From assembly GCA_937967685.1 (NCBI GenBank), contig CALBTX010000078.1, positions 1 through 47,653 on the forward strand: 47,653 nucleotides of DNA, given 5' to 3'. Below the pieces are notes generated by a model that worked only from the letters and a program-made list of their open reading frames with translations, made no database searches and was not told where the DNA came from. Below are positions 25,273-34,002 of the stretch, piece after piece; within the stretch, counting starts at the first letter, position 1; each line of letters starts with the position of its first letter. Source of the DNA: an uncultured Bacillaceae bacterium (lineage in GTDB: Bacteria > Bacillota > Bacilli > Caldalkalibacillales > Caldalkalibacillaceae). Position numbers and translations under genes: made by a program.

Positions 25273-26565
25273 CTAGCAAACTTTTCCTACAGATCCTTCC
25301 AACTGAATATCGGTGCCAAAGGGCTCACTTAATTTTTTTAAACGCTCGAGAATAGATATATTTTTAGATAGAGAGGGCCATCCGCGCCTATATCGTGGTA
25401 AACCGTAACCCAGTTCAATGGGATAAAGAGTGATTTCTGTTAATGCCCCGTTTTCCATTTTCCACATGGGAATCATAGATTCCCACACATGACGATTCAC
25501 GCCCAAACCCTTCGTGTTAAAATCACTTCTGGCATCTAAAGCATCGGCCACATTATGCCGATGCTCCAAATGATACTTTTCATAAAAATCTGCCGGTAAA
25601 TGGGAAACGGAATCATTTTGAAAAATAAAATTTCCTAGACTATAGAAGATAGGACGTTGCTTATAAATTTCAATGCCCCTTAAAATATGTGGACCATGAC
25701 CGATCACCGCATGGGCTCCCCGATCAATGCAGTATCGGCTAAACTCAACTAAGAAATCAGCAGGTTGACTCTTATCTTCACCTTTCATTTCATGTGAATG
25801 GATACTGACGATGACATAATCCGCCTGTCGTTTTCCTTCTGCAATGGCTGCCCCTATTCGTTTCAAATCTCTCTCTTGTGGAGTCGTCACCTTTCCTTCC
25901 GGGTCACCGGCTTTAAACCGATAATTCCCAAATTGAAAGATGTCTTTGTCCGTCTCTACTTCAAACCCTTCCTTGACGGCTAAATGATGCTCTGCATTGA
26001 TATCAATATCTTGAGCGATTGCCTTTAATTGATTTAACCTTTCTTCGTTAATAATATAGGTGGTGTCATAGCGAAGAGGATTGATCCCCGGTCTCCCACT
26101 CATGTCTCGGCGTTGTTCCCCCGCGACCCAGCATTCATGAAAAGTGGACGTTGCTGCAATCAGTGCGACCCTTCCAGAGCGGGTCTCCACATATTTAGGG
26201 GAAGCAGCTTCAGCCAAGTTCAGACCTGCTCCAGCATGAACAATCCCGTACTTTTCAAGATATTTTTTCGTTGCTTCCAACCCGCCATAGGAATAATCCA
26301 GCGTGTGATTGGTCGCCCAATTCATCAAATTGAACCCGTAAGATTTAAGATCACCCAGCACTTCCGGTTGTGCAACGGCCCAAGTGCCTCCACTCACGGC
26401 AGACGGGTACCCTTCAAAATAATGTGTGGTCACTTCCAAGTTAGTAAATTTGACTTCTGCTTGACGAATTAAAGCAGCAACTTGCCTAAAAGACGAATCT
26501 TCTGTCGATGGTAATCGACGAACGATGAAACTGTCACCCGTTGCCACGAATGTCATAGATGGCAT
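25273..26565 (-). CDS. CapA-family (PGA_cap) metallophosphatase-like protein
   Basis: About 430 residues, covering most of the CapA/PGA_cap domain: FVATGDSFIVRR near the N terminus, FTNLEVTTHYFEG (about 42-54), NWATNHTLDYSYGGLEATKK (about 85-104), and VIGHGPHILRGIEIY ... IFYSLGNFIFQND (about 297-325). These carry the histidines, asparagines and aspartates of the calcineurin-like metal site. The start is ATG 26565, eight bases after AGGAGGGG. No signal peptide is evident, unlike the membrane-anchored capsule protein CapA, so a cytosolic hydrolase is more likely. It is embedded between nitroreductase and aspA genes; its role in the pathway is unknown. Confidence 0.82.
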   Translation of the reverse strand: MPSMTFVATGDSFIVRRLPSTEDSSFRQVAALIRQAEVKFTNLEVTTHYFEGYPSAVSGGTWAVAQPEVLGDLKSYGFNLMNWATNHTLDYSYGGLEATKKYLEKYGIVHAGAGLNLAEAASPKYVETRSGRVALIAATSTFHECWVAGEQRRDMSGRPGINPLRYDTTYIINEERLNQLKAIAQDIDINAEHHLAVKEGFEVETDKDIFQFGNYRFKAGDPEGKVTTPQERDLKRIGAAIAEGKRQADYVIVSIHSHEMKGEDKSQPADFLVEFSRYCIDRGAHAVIGHGPHILRGIEIYKQRPIFYSLGNFIFQNDSVSHLPADFYEKYHLEHRHNVADALDARSDFNTKGLGVNRHVWESMIPMWKMENGALTEITLYPIELGYGLPRYRRGWPSLSKNISILERLKKLSEPFGTDIQLEGSVGKVC

Positions 26566-26603
26566 GACAAGCGCCCCTCCTTTATTCATGCATTTAGACG
26601 TTA

Positions 26604-27344
26604 CTATTTAAGTTGAATGCCTTGTTCAACAATGAATTGTTTGAGTCCGGGCCTTCTGGGACGGCTAAGATATTCAGCCATCTGTTGAGTCCATCCAGTC
26701 GTCCTCTTCCCTTGAGTCCGTCTGTTGTAATAATCAGCTGATCTCGCTTCATACTCTTCAAGCCCTGCTTGCATGTTCCCCGTTTGGTACGTCTCATCAT
26801 GAATAACGACATTCCGGGGCAGGCGGGGTTTTTGCCTCGGTTCTTGAGCAGGATAACCTAAACACATCCCCATAATCGGTATGGTCAGTTCAGGCAATTG
26901 TAACAGACGGGCGACTTCCTTGGGATAATTACGGATCCCCCCGATCATCACCCCGCCCAATCCATATGATCTCGCACTCAGTAATGCATTCTGAGCCGCA
27001 AGAGCTGTATCAACAGCGCCCACTATAAGGTTTTCCACTTCATCAATTTCTAGCTGAGTGCCATGCATTTCACAAGCCAATTTGAGACGGTAAAAATCCG
27101 CACAGAAGACAAGAAATACGGGACAAGTTCTCACCCATTCCTGTCCTCCGCAAAGATCCGCAAGTTGATTTTTCGTTTTCTCGTTTTTAACAACAATCAC
27201 GCTGTATGCTTGGACATTGTGAGAGGAAGGCGCCCATTGAACCGACGCAAGAATATCCTGGAGGATATCCTCTCCGATCGGTTGAGCGGTGTATTTTCTA
27301 ATCGATCGATGGTCCTGAATCAGTTTAGTCACGTTGGTCGCCAT
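26604..27344 (-). CDS. NfsA/NfrA-type flavin nitroreductase
   Basis: A 246-residue FMN-dependent NAD(P)H oxidoreductase. It has the N-terminal FMN-binding segment HRSIRKYTAQPIGEDIL (about 12-28) and WAPSSHNVQAYSVIVV (about 37-52), plus GLGGVMIGGIRNYPKEVARLLQLP and the C-terminal YQTGNMQ region characteristic of NfsA/NfrA. Enzymes of this group reduce nitroaromatics, quinones or free flavin. AGGAGC upstream supports the start. Co-location with pyrimidine-ring catabolic genes suggests a helper redox role or reduction of a substituted pyrimidine, but no step of the proposed pathway needs it. Confidence 0.85.
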   Translation of the reverse strand: MATNVTKLIQDHRSIRKYTAQPIGEDILQDILASVQWAPSSHNVQAYSVIVVKNEKTKNQLADLCGGQEWVRTCPVFLVFCADFYRLKLACEMHGTQLEIDEVENLIVGAVDTALAAQNALLSARSYGLGGVMIGGIRNYPKEVARLLQLPELTIPIMGMCLGYPAQEPRQKPRLPRNVVIHDETYQTGNMQAGLEEYEARSADYYNRRTQGKRTTGWTQQMAEYLSRPRRPGLKQFIVEQGIQLK

Positions 27345-27366
27345 GTCTTACACGCTCCTACTGTGT

Positions 27367-27384
27367 TGGATAACACGTTGTCCA
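27367..27384. promoter_or_regulatory. Inverted repeat before the nitroreductase gene
   Basis: TGGATAAC and GTTGTCCA (7 of 8 pairs) are separated by two bases, in the 90-bp gap between the amidohydrolase and nitroreductase genes. It could be an operator or a short RNA hairpin. Nothing identifies the regulator. Confidence 0.4.
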
Positions 27385-27434
27385 TTATTTTTAAATAAAG
27401 TTTCTAAAGTTTCGTATCGAAAAAGTATACGGAG

Positions 27435-28829
27435 CTATTCGCGCGGTTTGACTAACTGTCCAAAAGGCCCGCTGACAATCTGCCCGTCTTTCATGACCGT
27501 CCTGCCACGAACAATGGTTGCCACCGGCATTCCTGTCACTTCAAATCCATCATAAGCAGTCACTTTACTCTTGCTGTGCAAATTCTCTGTTTTAATGACA
27601 TGTTTTCGATTTAAATCAACAATCGTCAGGTCAGCATCGGTTCCCACTTGTAAGGAGCCTTTTTGCGGATAGATCCCGAACAATTTAGCCGGATTTTCAG
27701 ACAATACTTGCACCAATTGCTGCAAAGTCATTTTCCCTTGATCAACCGCGTCAAGCATGAGCGGAGCCAATGTTTCCACGCCGCACATTCCAGCCGGAAT
27801 CGACCATAAATCGCCGTTCTTTTCCTCAGCTGTATGAGGGGCATGGTCTGAGCAGACGACAGAAATGACTTGTTCTTGCAGTCCTTCCCATAACCTTTGT
27901 TGGTCACTTTTATATTTAACTGGCGGATATACTTTCATATGCGGTCCAATTCTATGAAAGTCTTCATTCGTGAGGTATAGAAAATGTGGGCATGTTTCAG
28001 CCGTGATCGGATATCCTTCCTCTTGGGCTTGTTTGACCAATTCTGTCGCTTCCTTGGTACTAACATGCAAAATATGCAGGCGGGTGCCAGCACTTTTGGC
28101 AAAGGCGATTCCGGTCTGTACAGTCGTTTCTTCTGCCAGATTAGGACGCCCCTCCAACAATGCCTCATAATCTCTGCGTCCACTTGCTTCTACTTTTTTC
28201 GTCAGATGTTGAATGAGGTCGTTATTCTCGGCATGGATGGCCAACGGTTTTCCCGTTTTAGCTACCTCTCGAAACATATCGTATACTTCTCCATCTTTAA
28301 ATGGTGGAATGACATTGTCCATACCCGGTTTGTAATTGTACATCAGTTGATACGTTTCTTTGTGAACCGCATAGCCCCAGAAAAATTTAAAGGCAACAAC
28401 CCCCGCTTCATGCAAGCTTTGGATATCATTGAGATTTAGGTGTCCCAGACAAATGCCCCATAAGCCAAAATCAACATGTGCTTTTGGTGTCAGATTGTCG
28501 ACTTGTTTATAAAAATTTTCCACGTTATTGACTGGGGGATTCGTATTGGGCATTTCAAACACGGTTGTGATCCCGCCAGCTGCAGCAGCCTGCGTGGAAT
28601 GGTAAAAGTCTTCTTTGTGTGTGGCCCCTGGATCACGGGAATGGATATGCACATCCATTAAACCGGGAAGCACGTAACAACCTCGAGCATCCGTTTCTTG
28701 ATCCGCCGTTCCCTGCAAGACATCCTCGGAGACAGCGGCAATTTTTCCATCCTTGACATAAATGTTGGCTTGTACGATGTCATCAGAGTAAACCAATTTT
28801 CCGTTTTTAATCACATGATCCCAATGCAT
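27435..28829 (-). CDS. Dihydroorotase-like cyclic amidohydrolase
   Basis: About 464 residues of the amidohydrolase superfamily. The start is ATG 28829, eight bases after GAGGAGGT; an in-frame ATG at 28898 would overlap pyrD and has no ribosome site. Metal ligands are readable: His61 and His63 in HIHSRDPG, likely carbamylated Lys148 in AFKFF, His199, His255 and Asp328 in SDHAPH. Arg65 and Asn95 (MPNT) are the positions that bind the substrate carboxylate in dihydroorotases. E. coli-type allantoinase has HTHISEPGR and MPLN, and hydantoinases have DHCPF, so those are less likely. It should open L-dihydroorotate to N-carbamoyl-L-aspartate. It is longer than biosynthetic PyrC (about 430), so a different cyclic ureide remains possible. 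Confidence 0.8.
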   Translation of the reverse strand: MHWDHVIKNGKLVYSDDIVQANIYVKDGKIAAVSEDVLQGTADQETDARGCYVLPGLMDVHIHSRDPGATHKEDFYHSTQAAAAGGITTVFEMPNTNPPVNNVENFYKQVDNLTPKAHVDFGLWGICLGHLNLNDIQSLHEAGVVAFKFFWGYAVHKETYQLMYNYKPGMDNVIPPFKDGEVYDMFREVAKTGKPLAIHAENNDLIQHLTKKVEASGRRDYEALLEGRPNLAEETTVQTGIAFAKSAGTRLHILHVSTKEATELVKQAQEEGYPITAETCPHFLYLTNEDFHRIGPHMKVYPPVKYKSDQQRLWEGLQEQVISVVCSDHAPHTAEEKNGDLWSIPAGMCGVETLAPLMLDAVDQGKMTLQQLVQVLSENPAKLFGIYPQKGSLQVGTDADLTIVDLNRKHVIKTENLHSKSKVTAYDGFEVTGMPVATIVRGRTVMKDGQIVSGPFGQLVKPRE

Positions 28830-28890
28830 GAAATGACCTCCTCGTAATCTCTTTTCGACATGGGCTTGGCAGATGGGTTCAATATTGATT

Positions 28891-29826
28891 TTATTCATTA
28901 ATGTCTACTTGACCAATGATATCATTAATGTCGTCAATTTTGTGTTCTTTCATATAAGCTTTTATTTCATCCAGGATATCAAGCATGGCTGTCGGGTTAA
29001 TGAAACTTGCCGTTCCGACTTGTACTGCCGTTGCCCCGGCCAACATTAATTCCAGCGCATCCTCACCGTTCATCACTCCCCCACAACCGATTATCGGAAT
29101 ATTTGTCACCTTATAACATTGATAGATCATACGTACAACAATGGGACGAACGGCCGGGCCTGATAAACCGCCCATCACATTCCCGATCTTTGGTTTGCGG
29201 GTGTGAACATCAATGGACATCGCCAGCAATGTATTGACCGCCGTTAAAGCATTGGCACCACCTTCTTCCGCAGCAAGGGCAATGTCTTGGATGCGGGTGA
29301 CATTGGGAGTTAATTTGCAGATAATCGGTTTGTCAGACACTTGTCTCACTTTTTTCGTCAATTCGTAAGTAATGTCAGCATCCATGCCAAAAGCCTGTCC
29401 GTCTCCCTTTAAATTAGGGCAAGAGATGTTCAATTCCAAGGCATCGACTCTTCGGTGAGCAGCTAAAACTTCGGACATTTCGGCAAATTCATCGATCGAA
29501 TCCGCTGAAATGCTGGCAATCAAAGGCGTATCATATTTTTCATAAAACGGGAGGGTATGTTTTAAATAGTATTCGATCCCCTTGCTTTGGATCCCGATAG
29601 AATTAATCATACCAGCCGGTACTTCACACACTCTCGGAGTCGCATTCCCTGGTCTGGGATGTTTAGTGATACTTTTGGGGACGATGGCCCCTAATGCATT
29701 AAAATCAATGACACCTTCCATACCTTCACCAAAAGCACCTGAAGCGGGCATAATTGGGTTCGATAATTGAAGTCCATTTAAGTCAACTTTAAGATTTAGG
29801 GATTCCTGCACAGTTTGATTGGTCAT
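28891..29826 (-). CDS. pyrD: Dihydroorotate dehydrogenase catalytic subunit, class 1B (PyrD)
   Basis: A 311-residue FMN barrel. Typical class 1B sites are KSITKHPRPGNATPR (from Lys51), MINSIG (Asn75), NISCPN with the catalytic-base Cys136, LTPNVT, TRKPKIGNVMGGLSGPAV and GGVMNGEDALELMLAGATAVQVGTA-type C-terminal phosphate-binding sequence. Its ATG overlaps the pyrK stop codon by four bases (ATGA), so the two subunits are made together. In class 1B the enzyme uses NAD through PyrK, which makes reduction of orotate by NADH feasible, as in Clostridium oroticum. It lies among degradative genes, not with pyr biosynthetic genes. Dihydrouracil dehydrogenase activity is the main alternative. Confidence 0.9.
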   Translation of the reverse strand: MTNQTVQESLNLKVDLNGLQLSNPIMPASGAFGEGMEGVIDFNALGAIVPKSITKHPRPGNATPRVCEVPAGMINSIGIQSKGIEYYLKHTLPFYEKYDTPLIASISADSIDEFAEMSEVLAAHRRVDALELNISCPNLKGDGQAFGMDADITYELTKKVRQVSDKPIICKLTPNVTRIQDIALAAEEGGANALTAVNTLLAMSIDVHTRKPKIGNVMGGLSGPAVRPIVVRMIYQCYKVTNIPIIGCGGVMNGEDALELMLAGATAVQVGTASFINPTAMLDILDEIKAYMKEHKIDDINDIIGQVDINE

Positions 29827-30608
29827 GGGATGATCACCTTCTCCAGGGGAAAGACAGGTCCGTCAAGACATATTCGAACGGAACGAATCTCGTCTTCCTC
29901 TTGAATATCACAGACACACGCAAAACAGACACCCATGGCACAGCCCATATTTTCTTCAAGAGCAATTTCCGCCGGTATTTGTCGTTCCCGTGTCTTTTCC
30001 TGCAATAACCTGGCCAATCGTTTTGAACCACAAGTGTAAGCCGCATGAATGTGGTCTCGGTCCATAATAGTGTCTACTAATTGGCTGACGTTGTGTACAT
30101 CACTTGTGCCATCTTCGTCTGTCACTTTGTGAATTATAGCTCCGAAACTTTGCAAAGTTTCAGTGGCCAACAAATCATTGTATGTCCTGGCACTAAGAAT
30201 GGCCGTCGTCTTAACATTTTTCTCTAACGCTTCCTGGGCTAAAGCAGCCAAAGTGGCTATCCCCACACCTCGGGCTAACAACAGGATATTGCTGGCATCA
30301 TCTTTAAGCGTAAATCCATGGCCCAAAGGTCCGAAGATATCTATCTTTTCTCCAGCTTTCATTTCTGTCAGTCGCTTCGTACCCAATCCTTTGGTTAAAT
30401 AAAGAAATTCCAACACTTTTTCTTGCTTGTTGATTCGATAAATGCTGAAAGGACGGCGCAAAAACGGATAATATGCCTCCCCGCAACGAATATAGAAAAA
30501 CTGACCAGGGGATACCTTTGTCTGCAATTGGGATGCATCCACTGATAAATGCCAATAGCGTTCACTGACTTGTACATTGGATAAGATCTTCATTTTTAAA
30601 GATTCCAT
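29823..30608 (-). CDS. pyrK: Dihydroorotate dehydrogenase electron-transfer subunit PyrK
   Basis: A 261-residue flavoprotein that links NAD(H) to PyrD. The FAD motif RRPFSIYR (51-58), the nucleotide-binding GVGIATLAALA (about 114-124) and the [2Fe-2S] ligands Cys223, Cys228, Cys231 and Cys247 (pattern C-x4-C-x2-C-x15-C) are intact. The spacing matches the known PyrK cluster. AGGGGG seven bases before ATG supports the start. Only 11 bp separate it from the upstream M20 hydrolase gene, and its stop overlaps pyrD, so the three form one transcriptional unit. Confidence 0.92.
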   Translation of the reverse strand: MESLKMKILSNVQVSERYWHLSVDASQLQTKVSPGQFFYIRCGEAYYPFLRRPFSIYRINKQEKVLEFLYLTKGLGTKRLTEMKAGEKIDIFGPLGHGFTLKDDASNILLLARGVGIATLAALAQEALEKNVKTTAILSARTYNDLLATETLQSFGAIIHKVTDEDGTSDVHNVSQLVDTIMDRDHIHAAYTCGSKRLARLLQEKTRERQIPAEIALEENMGCAMGVCFACVCDIQEEDEIRSVRICLDGPVFPLEKVIIP

Positions 30609-30619
30609 GGGATAACCCC

Positions 30620-31873
30620 CTACGTCCGAATCTTCGAAGTATCAGATAGAAATGAATATTTCAATATTGTTTTCTCCAAAACATCAATGCCTCGTGCAAT
30701 ATCTTCCATTTGGGTGAATTCCTCTGGGTGATGGCTTAATCCATCACGGGAAGGAACAAAAATAAGACCCGTCGGACAAATTTGAGCCATATTCATGGCA
30801 TCATGCCCCGCGCCACTAGGCATCAGTAAATACGGTATATCGAGACTCTCAGCTGTTTGAGAGAGTGTCTGAATAACTTCATCATCAAGTTGAACCGGTT
30901 GTTCATCACTCAGGAATGTCCACTTGACTTTCAAATCACGTTGACGTTCAACTTGAGTAAATGTGTCCAACATTTTATGAATCACTCTTTGTTTAGATTC
31001 GTACGAGATGCTGCGCACATCAATTTTCATGTCCACCAATCCGGGAACAACATTCATCGCTCCGGGCTTAACTTCCATCACACCCACTGTGGCTACAGTA
31101 CCAAAATCCACCTCCTTTTGAGCAGCTTCTTCAGTTGCTAAAGCAATTTCACTGGCTCCCAAGAGCGCATCTTTACGCATGTTCATCATCGTTGAGCCGG
31201 AATGAGAAGCTTTTCCAAACACTTCTACATGAATTCGGGTCGGGGAGGCAATGCCGGTGACAATGCCGATTTGTTTATTTTCATTTTCCAACACAGGTCC
31301 TTGTTCGATATGCATTTCAAGAAATAAACATAACTCTTCTTTATCTCTCTTGGCTTGATTAATTTCATCAAAGGAGTACCCGGATGCTTCCAAAGCTTGT
31401 GAAAATAATACTCCCTGCTGATCCTTAAGATCTTGGAGATCCTCCTTTGTAATCAAGCCCGCCATCAATTTGCTGCCGATGGTGGCCACACCAAAACGAG
31501 AGGATTCTTCACAAGCAAAAACAATCAGTTCAAGAGGATAATCGGTTTGGATGTTCTTTTCGTTGAAACGGCGAATGACTTCCAGCCCACCCAATACGCC
31601 AATCGTTCCGTCAAAACAGCCGCCTTCGATGACACTGTCAATGTGGGAACCACAGGCAATGGCCGGCAAAGATGAATAGCGCCCTTCCCTTCGAGCGATA
31701 AGATTGCCACAGGCATCTTCGCGAACGGTTAACCCTTCTTGTTCACAAAGGTATTTAATATATTTTTTGGCCAGCATTTCTTCTTGAGTATAGGCCAAAC
31801 GAGTAATCCCCTTGTCTAAAGCACCAAATCGGTTTAACTCGATCAAATTTTTTTCCAGCCGATCCAGAGTCAT
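30620..31873 (-). CDS. M20-family N-carbamoyl-L-amino acid hydrolase (proposed N-carbamoyl-aspartate type)
   Basis: A 417-residue binuclear metallohydrolase of the HyuC/AllC/AmaB group. Metal ligands sit in ACGSHIDSVIEGGCFDG (His77, Asp88) and CEESSRFG (Glu122/123), His188 in MHIEQGPVLE, and a C-terminal PSGAGHDAMNMA plus GLSHHPEEF. The group hydrolyses N-carbamoyl-L-amino acids, ureidopropionate or allantoate to the amine, CO2 and ammonia. Between a TRAP importer and pyrKD, with a dihydroorotase-like gene downstream, its expected substrate is N-carbamoyl-L-aspartate, giving L-aspartate for AspA. Family is secure; substrate is inferred from the cluster. Confidence 0.85.
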   Translation of the reverse strand: MTLDRLEKNLIELNRFGALDKGITRLAYTQEEMLAKKYIKYLCEQEGLTVREDACGNLIARREGRYSSLPAIACGSHIDSVIEGGCFDGTIGVLGGLEVIRRFNEKNIQTDYPLELIVFACEESSRFGVATIGSKLMAGLITKEDLQDLKDQQGVLFSQALEASGYSFDEINQAKRDKEELCLFLEMHIEQGPVLENENKQIGIVTGIASPTRIHVEVFGKASHSGSTMMNMRKDALLGASEIALATEEAAQKEVDFGTVATVGVMEVKPGAMNVVPGLVDMKIDVRSISYESKQRVIHKMLDTFTQVERQRDLKVKWTFLSDEQPVQLDDEVIQTLSQTAESLDIPYLLMPSGAGHDAMNMAQICPTGLIFVPSRDGLSHHPEEFTQMEDIARGIDVLEKTILKYSFLSDTSKIRT

Positions 31874-31954
31874 AATTTCCCCTCAATTCAATAAAAATTA
31901 CCTCTTGATATTATCATCTTACATCGTTCGGGAGATAATTTCTCTTGTTGATAT

Positions 31955-31998
31955 AAACAAAAAAGAAAGAAGCGAGTTATCAAAAAAGATAATCGCTC
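31955..31998 (-). terminator. Terminator or attenuator between dctM and the hydrolase gene
   Basis: AGCGAGTTATC (31971-31981) pairs with GATAATCGCT (31988-31997), one mismatch, and on the minus strand a T-rich stretch TTCTTTCTTTTTTGTTT follows. It would end or reduce transcription after the transporter genes, so the enzyme genes may have a further promoter at about 31880-31950 or rely on partial read-through. Confidence 0.7.
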
Positions 31999-32053
31999 CT
32001 CATTGCTGGAAAATTTTCAGAGAACAGTTTATAGATGAACCGTCACTCATGAC

Positions 32054-33325
32054 TTAAAGTAGATTTGGCAAGAACAGTGAAATCTGGGGTACATAAGTAA
32101 TGACCAGAAGCGCCAGCAAATTGGCGAGAAAAAATTTTGCTAGATTGGGCAGCATTTCCATCATATCGAGTCCCGTTAAGCTGCCGGCTACAAAAATGTT
32201 AATTCCAAAAGGAGGGGTAAACATACCAATCGCTAAGTTAGAAATCATGACGATTCCTAGATGCACCGGATCAATTCCCAATGCTTGAGTAGCGGGGAAA
32301 ATAATCGGTGCAACAATCACAATGGCAGCAACCCCCTCCACGAACATACCCATCACTAACAACATAAAATTTAATACCAATAAAAATAAGAAAACGGTCC
32401 CAATGTTGTTCAGAAAGAGTTCTGTAATCATTTGAGGCATTTGGGAACGGGTCAGAAACCAACCTAAGACTTGAGCGGCAGCGACCAAAACTAGAATTTG
32501 CGCCGAAGTGACAGCAGACTCTTTGAAAACTTGAAAAAGGCCCTTTAATGTTATTTCTTTATAAATGAACACACCTATAATTAACGCATACACTGCTGAA
32601 ATGCCAGCGGCTTCAGTCGGTGTAAAAACGCCCGAATAAATACCCCCTAATATAATCACAGGAATAAGCAGGGCCCATCCGGCTTCCTTGGTTGAAGTCC
32701 AAAGTTTAGTCCACGACGCTTTTTGATCACGAGGAAAGTCATGCTTTTTAGAATAAAAATAAATGAAGATGATGGAAGAAAGCCCATAAACAATTCCAGC
32801 GCTGACCCCTGCCATAAACAGGTTACCTACCGATACTCCTGTCACCGCTCCGTAGATAATCAAGGTGATGCTCGGAGGTATAATTAAGGCAACCGAACCA
32901 GCCGATGCCAACAAACTTGCAGAAAAAGCCGGTGGGTATTTACGCTTTACCATTTCAGGATACATAATTTTACCAATAGCCATAACGGTCGCTGGACTTG
33001 AGCCTGAAAGAGCACCAAAAACCATACTGGAAACTTGAGACGTCATGGCCAGTCCACCGGATAAATGTCCGACAAGTGCTCCTGCCCAGTTTAATATGCG
33101 TCTGGACAACCCACCCACATCCATTAGATTGGCCGCCAAAATAAAAAAGGGCAACGCCATCAGTGCAAATTGATCAATGCCTCCAAACAAACGCTGGACT
33201 AAAACCATAGGGTCGTTGTCGGCTAAAAATAGAGCAACAAAAAAGGTTGGTAAACTTAAAGCGATGAATATAGGTGCGCCTATAAATATCATCACTAAAA
33301 TTAATATAAAAAGTACTGTAACCAT
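32054..33325 (-). CDS. dctM: TRAP transporter large permease DctM
   Basis: A 423-residue protein with about 12 membrane helices, the ion-coupled half of a tripartite transporter. The family segment MALPFFILAANLMDVGG (about 54-70) and the conserved SGSSPATVMAIGKIMYPEM region (about 110-130) are present. It drives sodium-dependent uptake of organic acids delivered by DctP. The start is ATG 33325, eight bases after AAGGAG. It follows dctQ by about 16 bp. A carboxylated substrate is expected for most TRAP systems, in line with orotate. Confidence 0.92.
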   Translation of the reverse strand: MVTVLFILILVMIFIGAPIFIALSLPTFFVALFLADNDPMVLVQRLFGGIDQFALMALPFFILAANLMDVGGLSRRILNWAGALVGHLSGGLAMTSQVSSMVFGALSGSSPATVMAIGKIMYPEMVKRKYPPAFSASLLASAGSVALIIPPSITLIIYGAVTGVSVGNLFMAGVSAGIVYGLSSIIFIYFYSKKHDFPRDQKASWTKLWTSTKEAGWALLIPVIILGGIYSGVFTPTEAAGISAVYALIIGVFIYKEITLKGLFQVFKESAVTSAQILVLVAAAQVLGWFLTRSQMPQMITELFLNNIGTVFLFLLVLNFMLLVMGMFVEGVAAIVIVAPIIFPATQALGIDPVHLGIVMISNLAIGMFTPPFGINIFVAGSLTGLDMMEMLPNLAKFFLANLLALLVITYVPQISLFLPNLL

Positions 33326-33341
33326 GCACACAGCTCCTTTT

Positions 33342-33845
33342 TTACCCTAAGTTAGTTAAATTCTGGGCTGATTCGTCTTCACGTTCTTCCCCACCTTTAA
33401 TCAATTGTATGGAAATGATCAACAGATGAATGATTGACAGTAAAGCCCCTGCTGGAATGGCCATGTAAATCCATCCTAAAGGAATTTGCAAGGCAGCGGA
33501 AATCTGGTTGGTGTCAAAACTAAACAAGGTTAAATCAAGACCATATTTAAAAAGCAAGGCCATAAAAACTATGGACAACAAAGTTAACAGTAATCTCAAT
33601 AATCTTGTTGCCTGTCGGGGAATAAGCGTAAAGATGAATTCAACGCCTACATGAACTCCTCGACGGAAACAAACACTTGCACCAACAAAGGTGATCCAAA
33701 TCATGCCGTAACGAATATATTCTTCCGCCCAAACGATACTTGAGTTAAACAAATATCGAAGGAAGACATTAATCATCAACACGATGGTTACCGATATAAG
33801 CCCAAGGCCGAGCAGGCCTTCCTCAATTTTTCCAAGCCATTTCAT
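33342..33845 (-). CDS. dctQ: TRAP transporter small permease DctQ
   Basis: About 167 residues and four transmembrane helices, with the family motif VIWAEEYIRYGMIWITFVGA (about 33-52) and GVHVGVEFIF. It forms the membrane complex with DctM. The start chosen is ATG 33845 after GGGGGCG; a TTG at 33860 is less likely. A stem-loop lies in the 157 bp between it and dctP. Confidence 0.88.
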   Translation of the reverse strand: MKWLGKIEEGLLGLGLISVTIVLMINVFLRYLFNSSIVWAEEYIRYGMIWITFVGASVCFRRGVHVGVEFIFTLIPRQATRLLRLLLTLLSIVFMALLFKYGLDLTLFSFDTNQISAALQIPLGWIYMAIPAGALLSIIHLLIISIQLIKGGEEREDESAQNLTNLG

Positions 33846-33882
33846 AAGCAACGCCCCCAAAGAGCAAAGAATAAAGGTAAGG

Positions 33883-33917
33883 AAATAGGAGAAGCGAGGC
33901 TGAGCTTCATCCTATTT
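33883..33917 (-). promoter_or_regulatory. Stem-loop between dctP and dctQ
   Basis: AAATAGGAGAAGC (33883-33895) pairs with GCTTC-A-TCCTATTT (33904-33917), 13 pairs with one bulged base and an eight-base loop. No long T run follows on the minus strand. It probably protects dctP mRNA or causes partial termination so that DctP exceeds DctQM. Confidence 0.7.
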
Positions 33918-34002
33918 CTCTGTTCACTTTCATTATTCGAAATATAGCTCCAATAATAGTGTCAGTATAAAAGTTTAAAAATAAAAGTCTCAAAGCGGCC
34001 CA

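Noticed and set aside
28830..28898. Upstream ATG for the dihydroorotase-like gene
   Set aside because: It overlaps the pyrD end, lacks a ribosome site, and a strong GAGGAGGT lies before the internal ATG.
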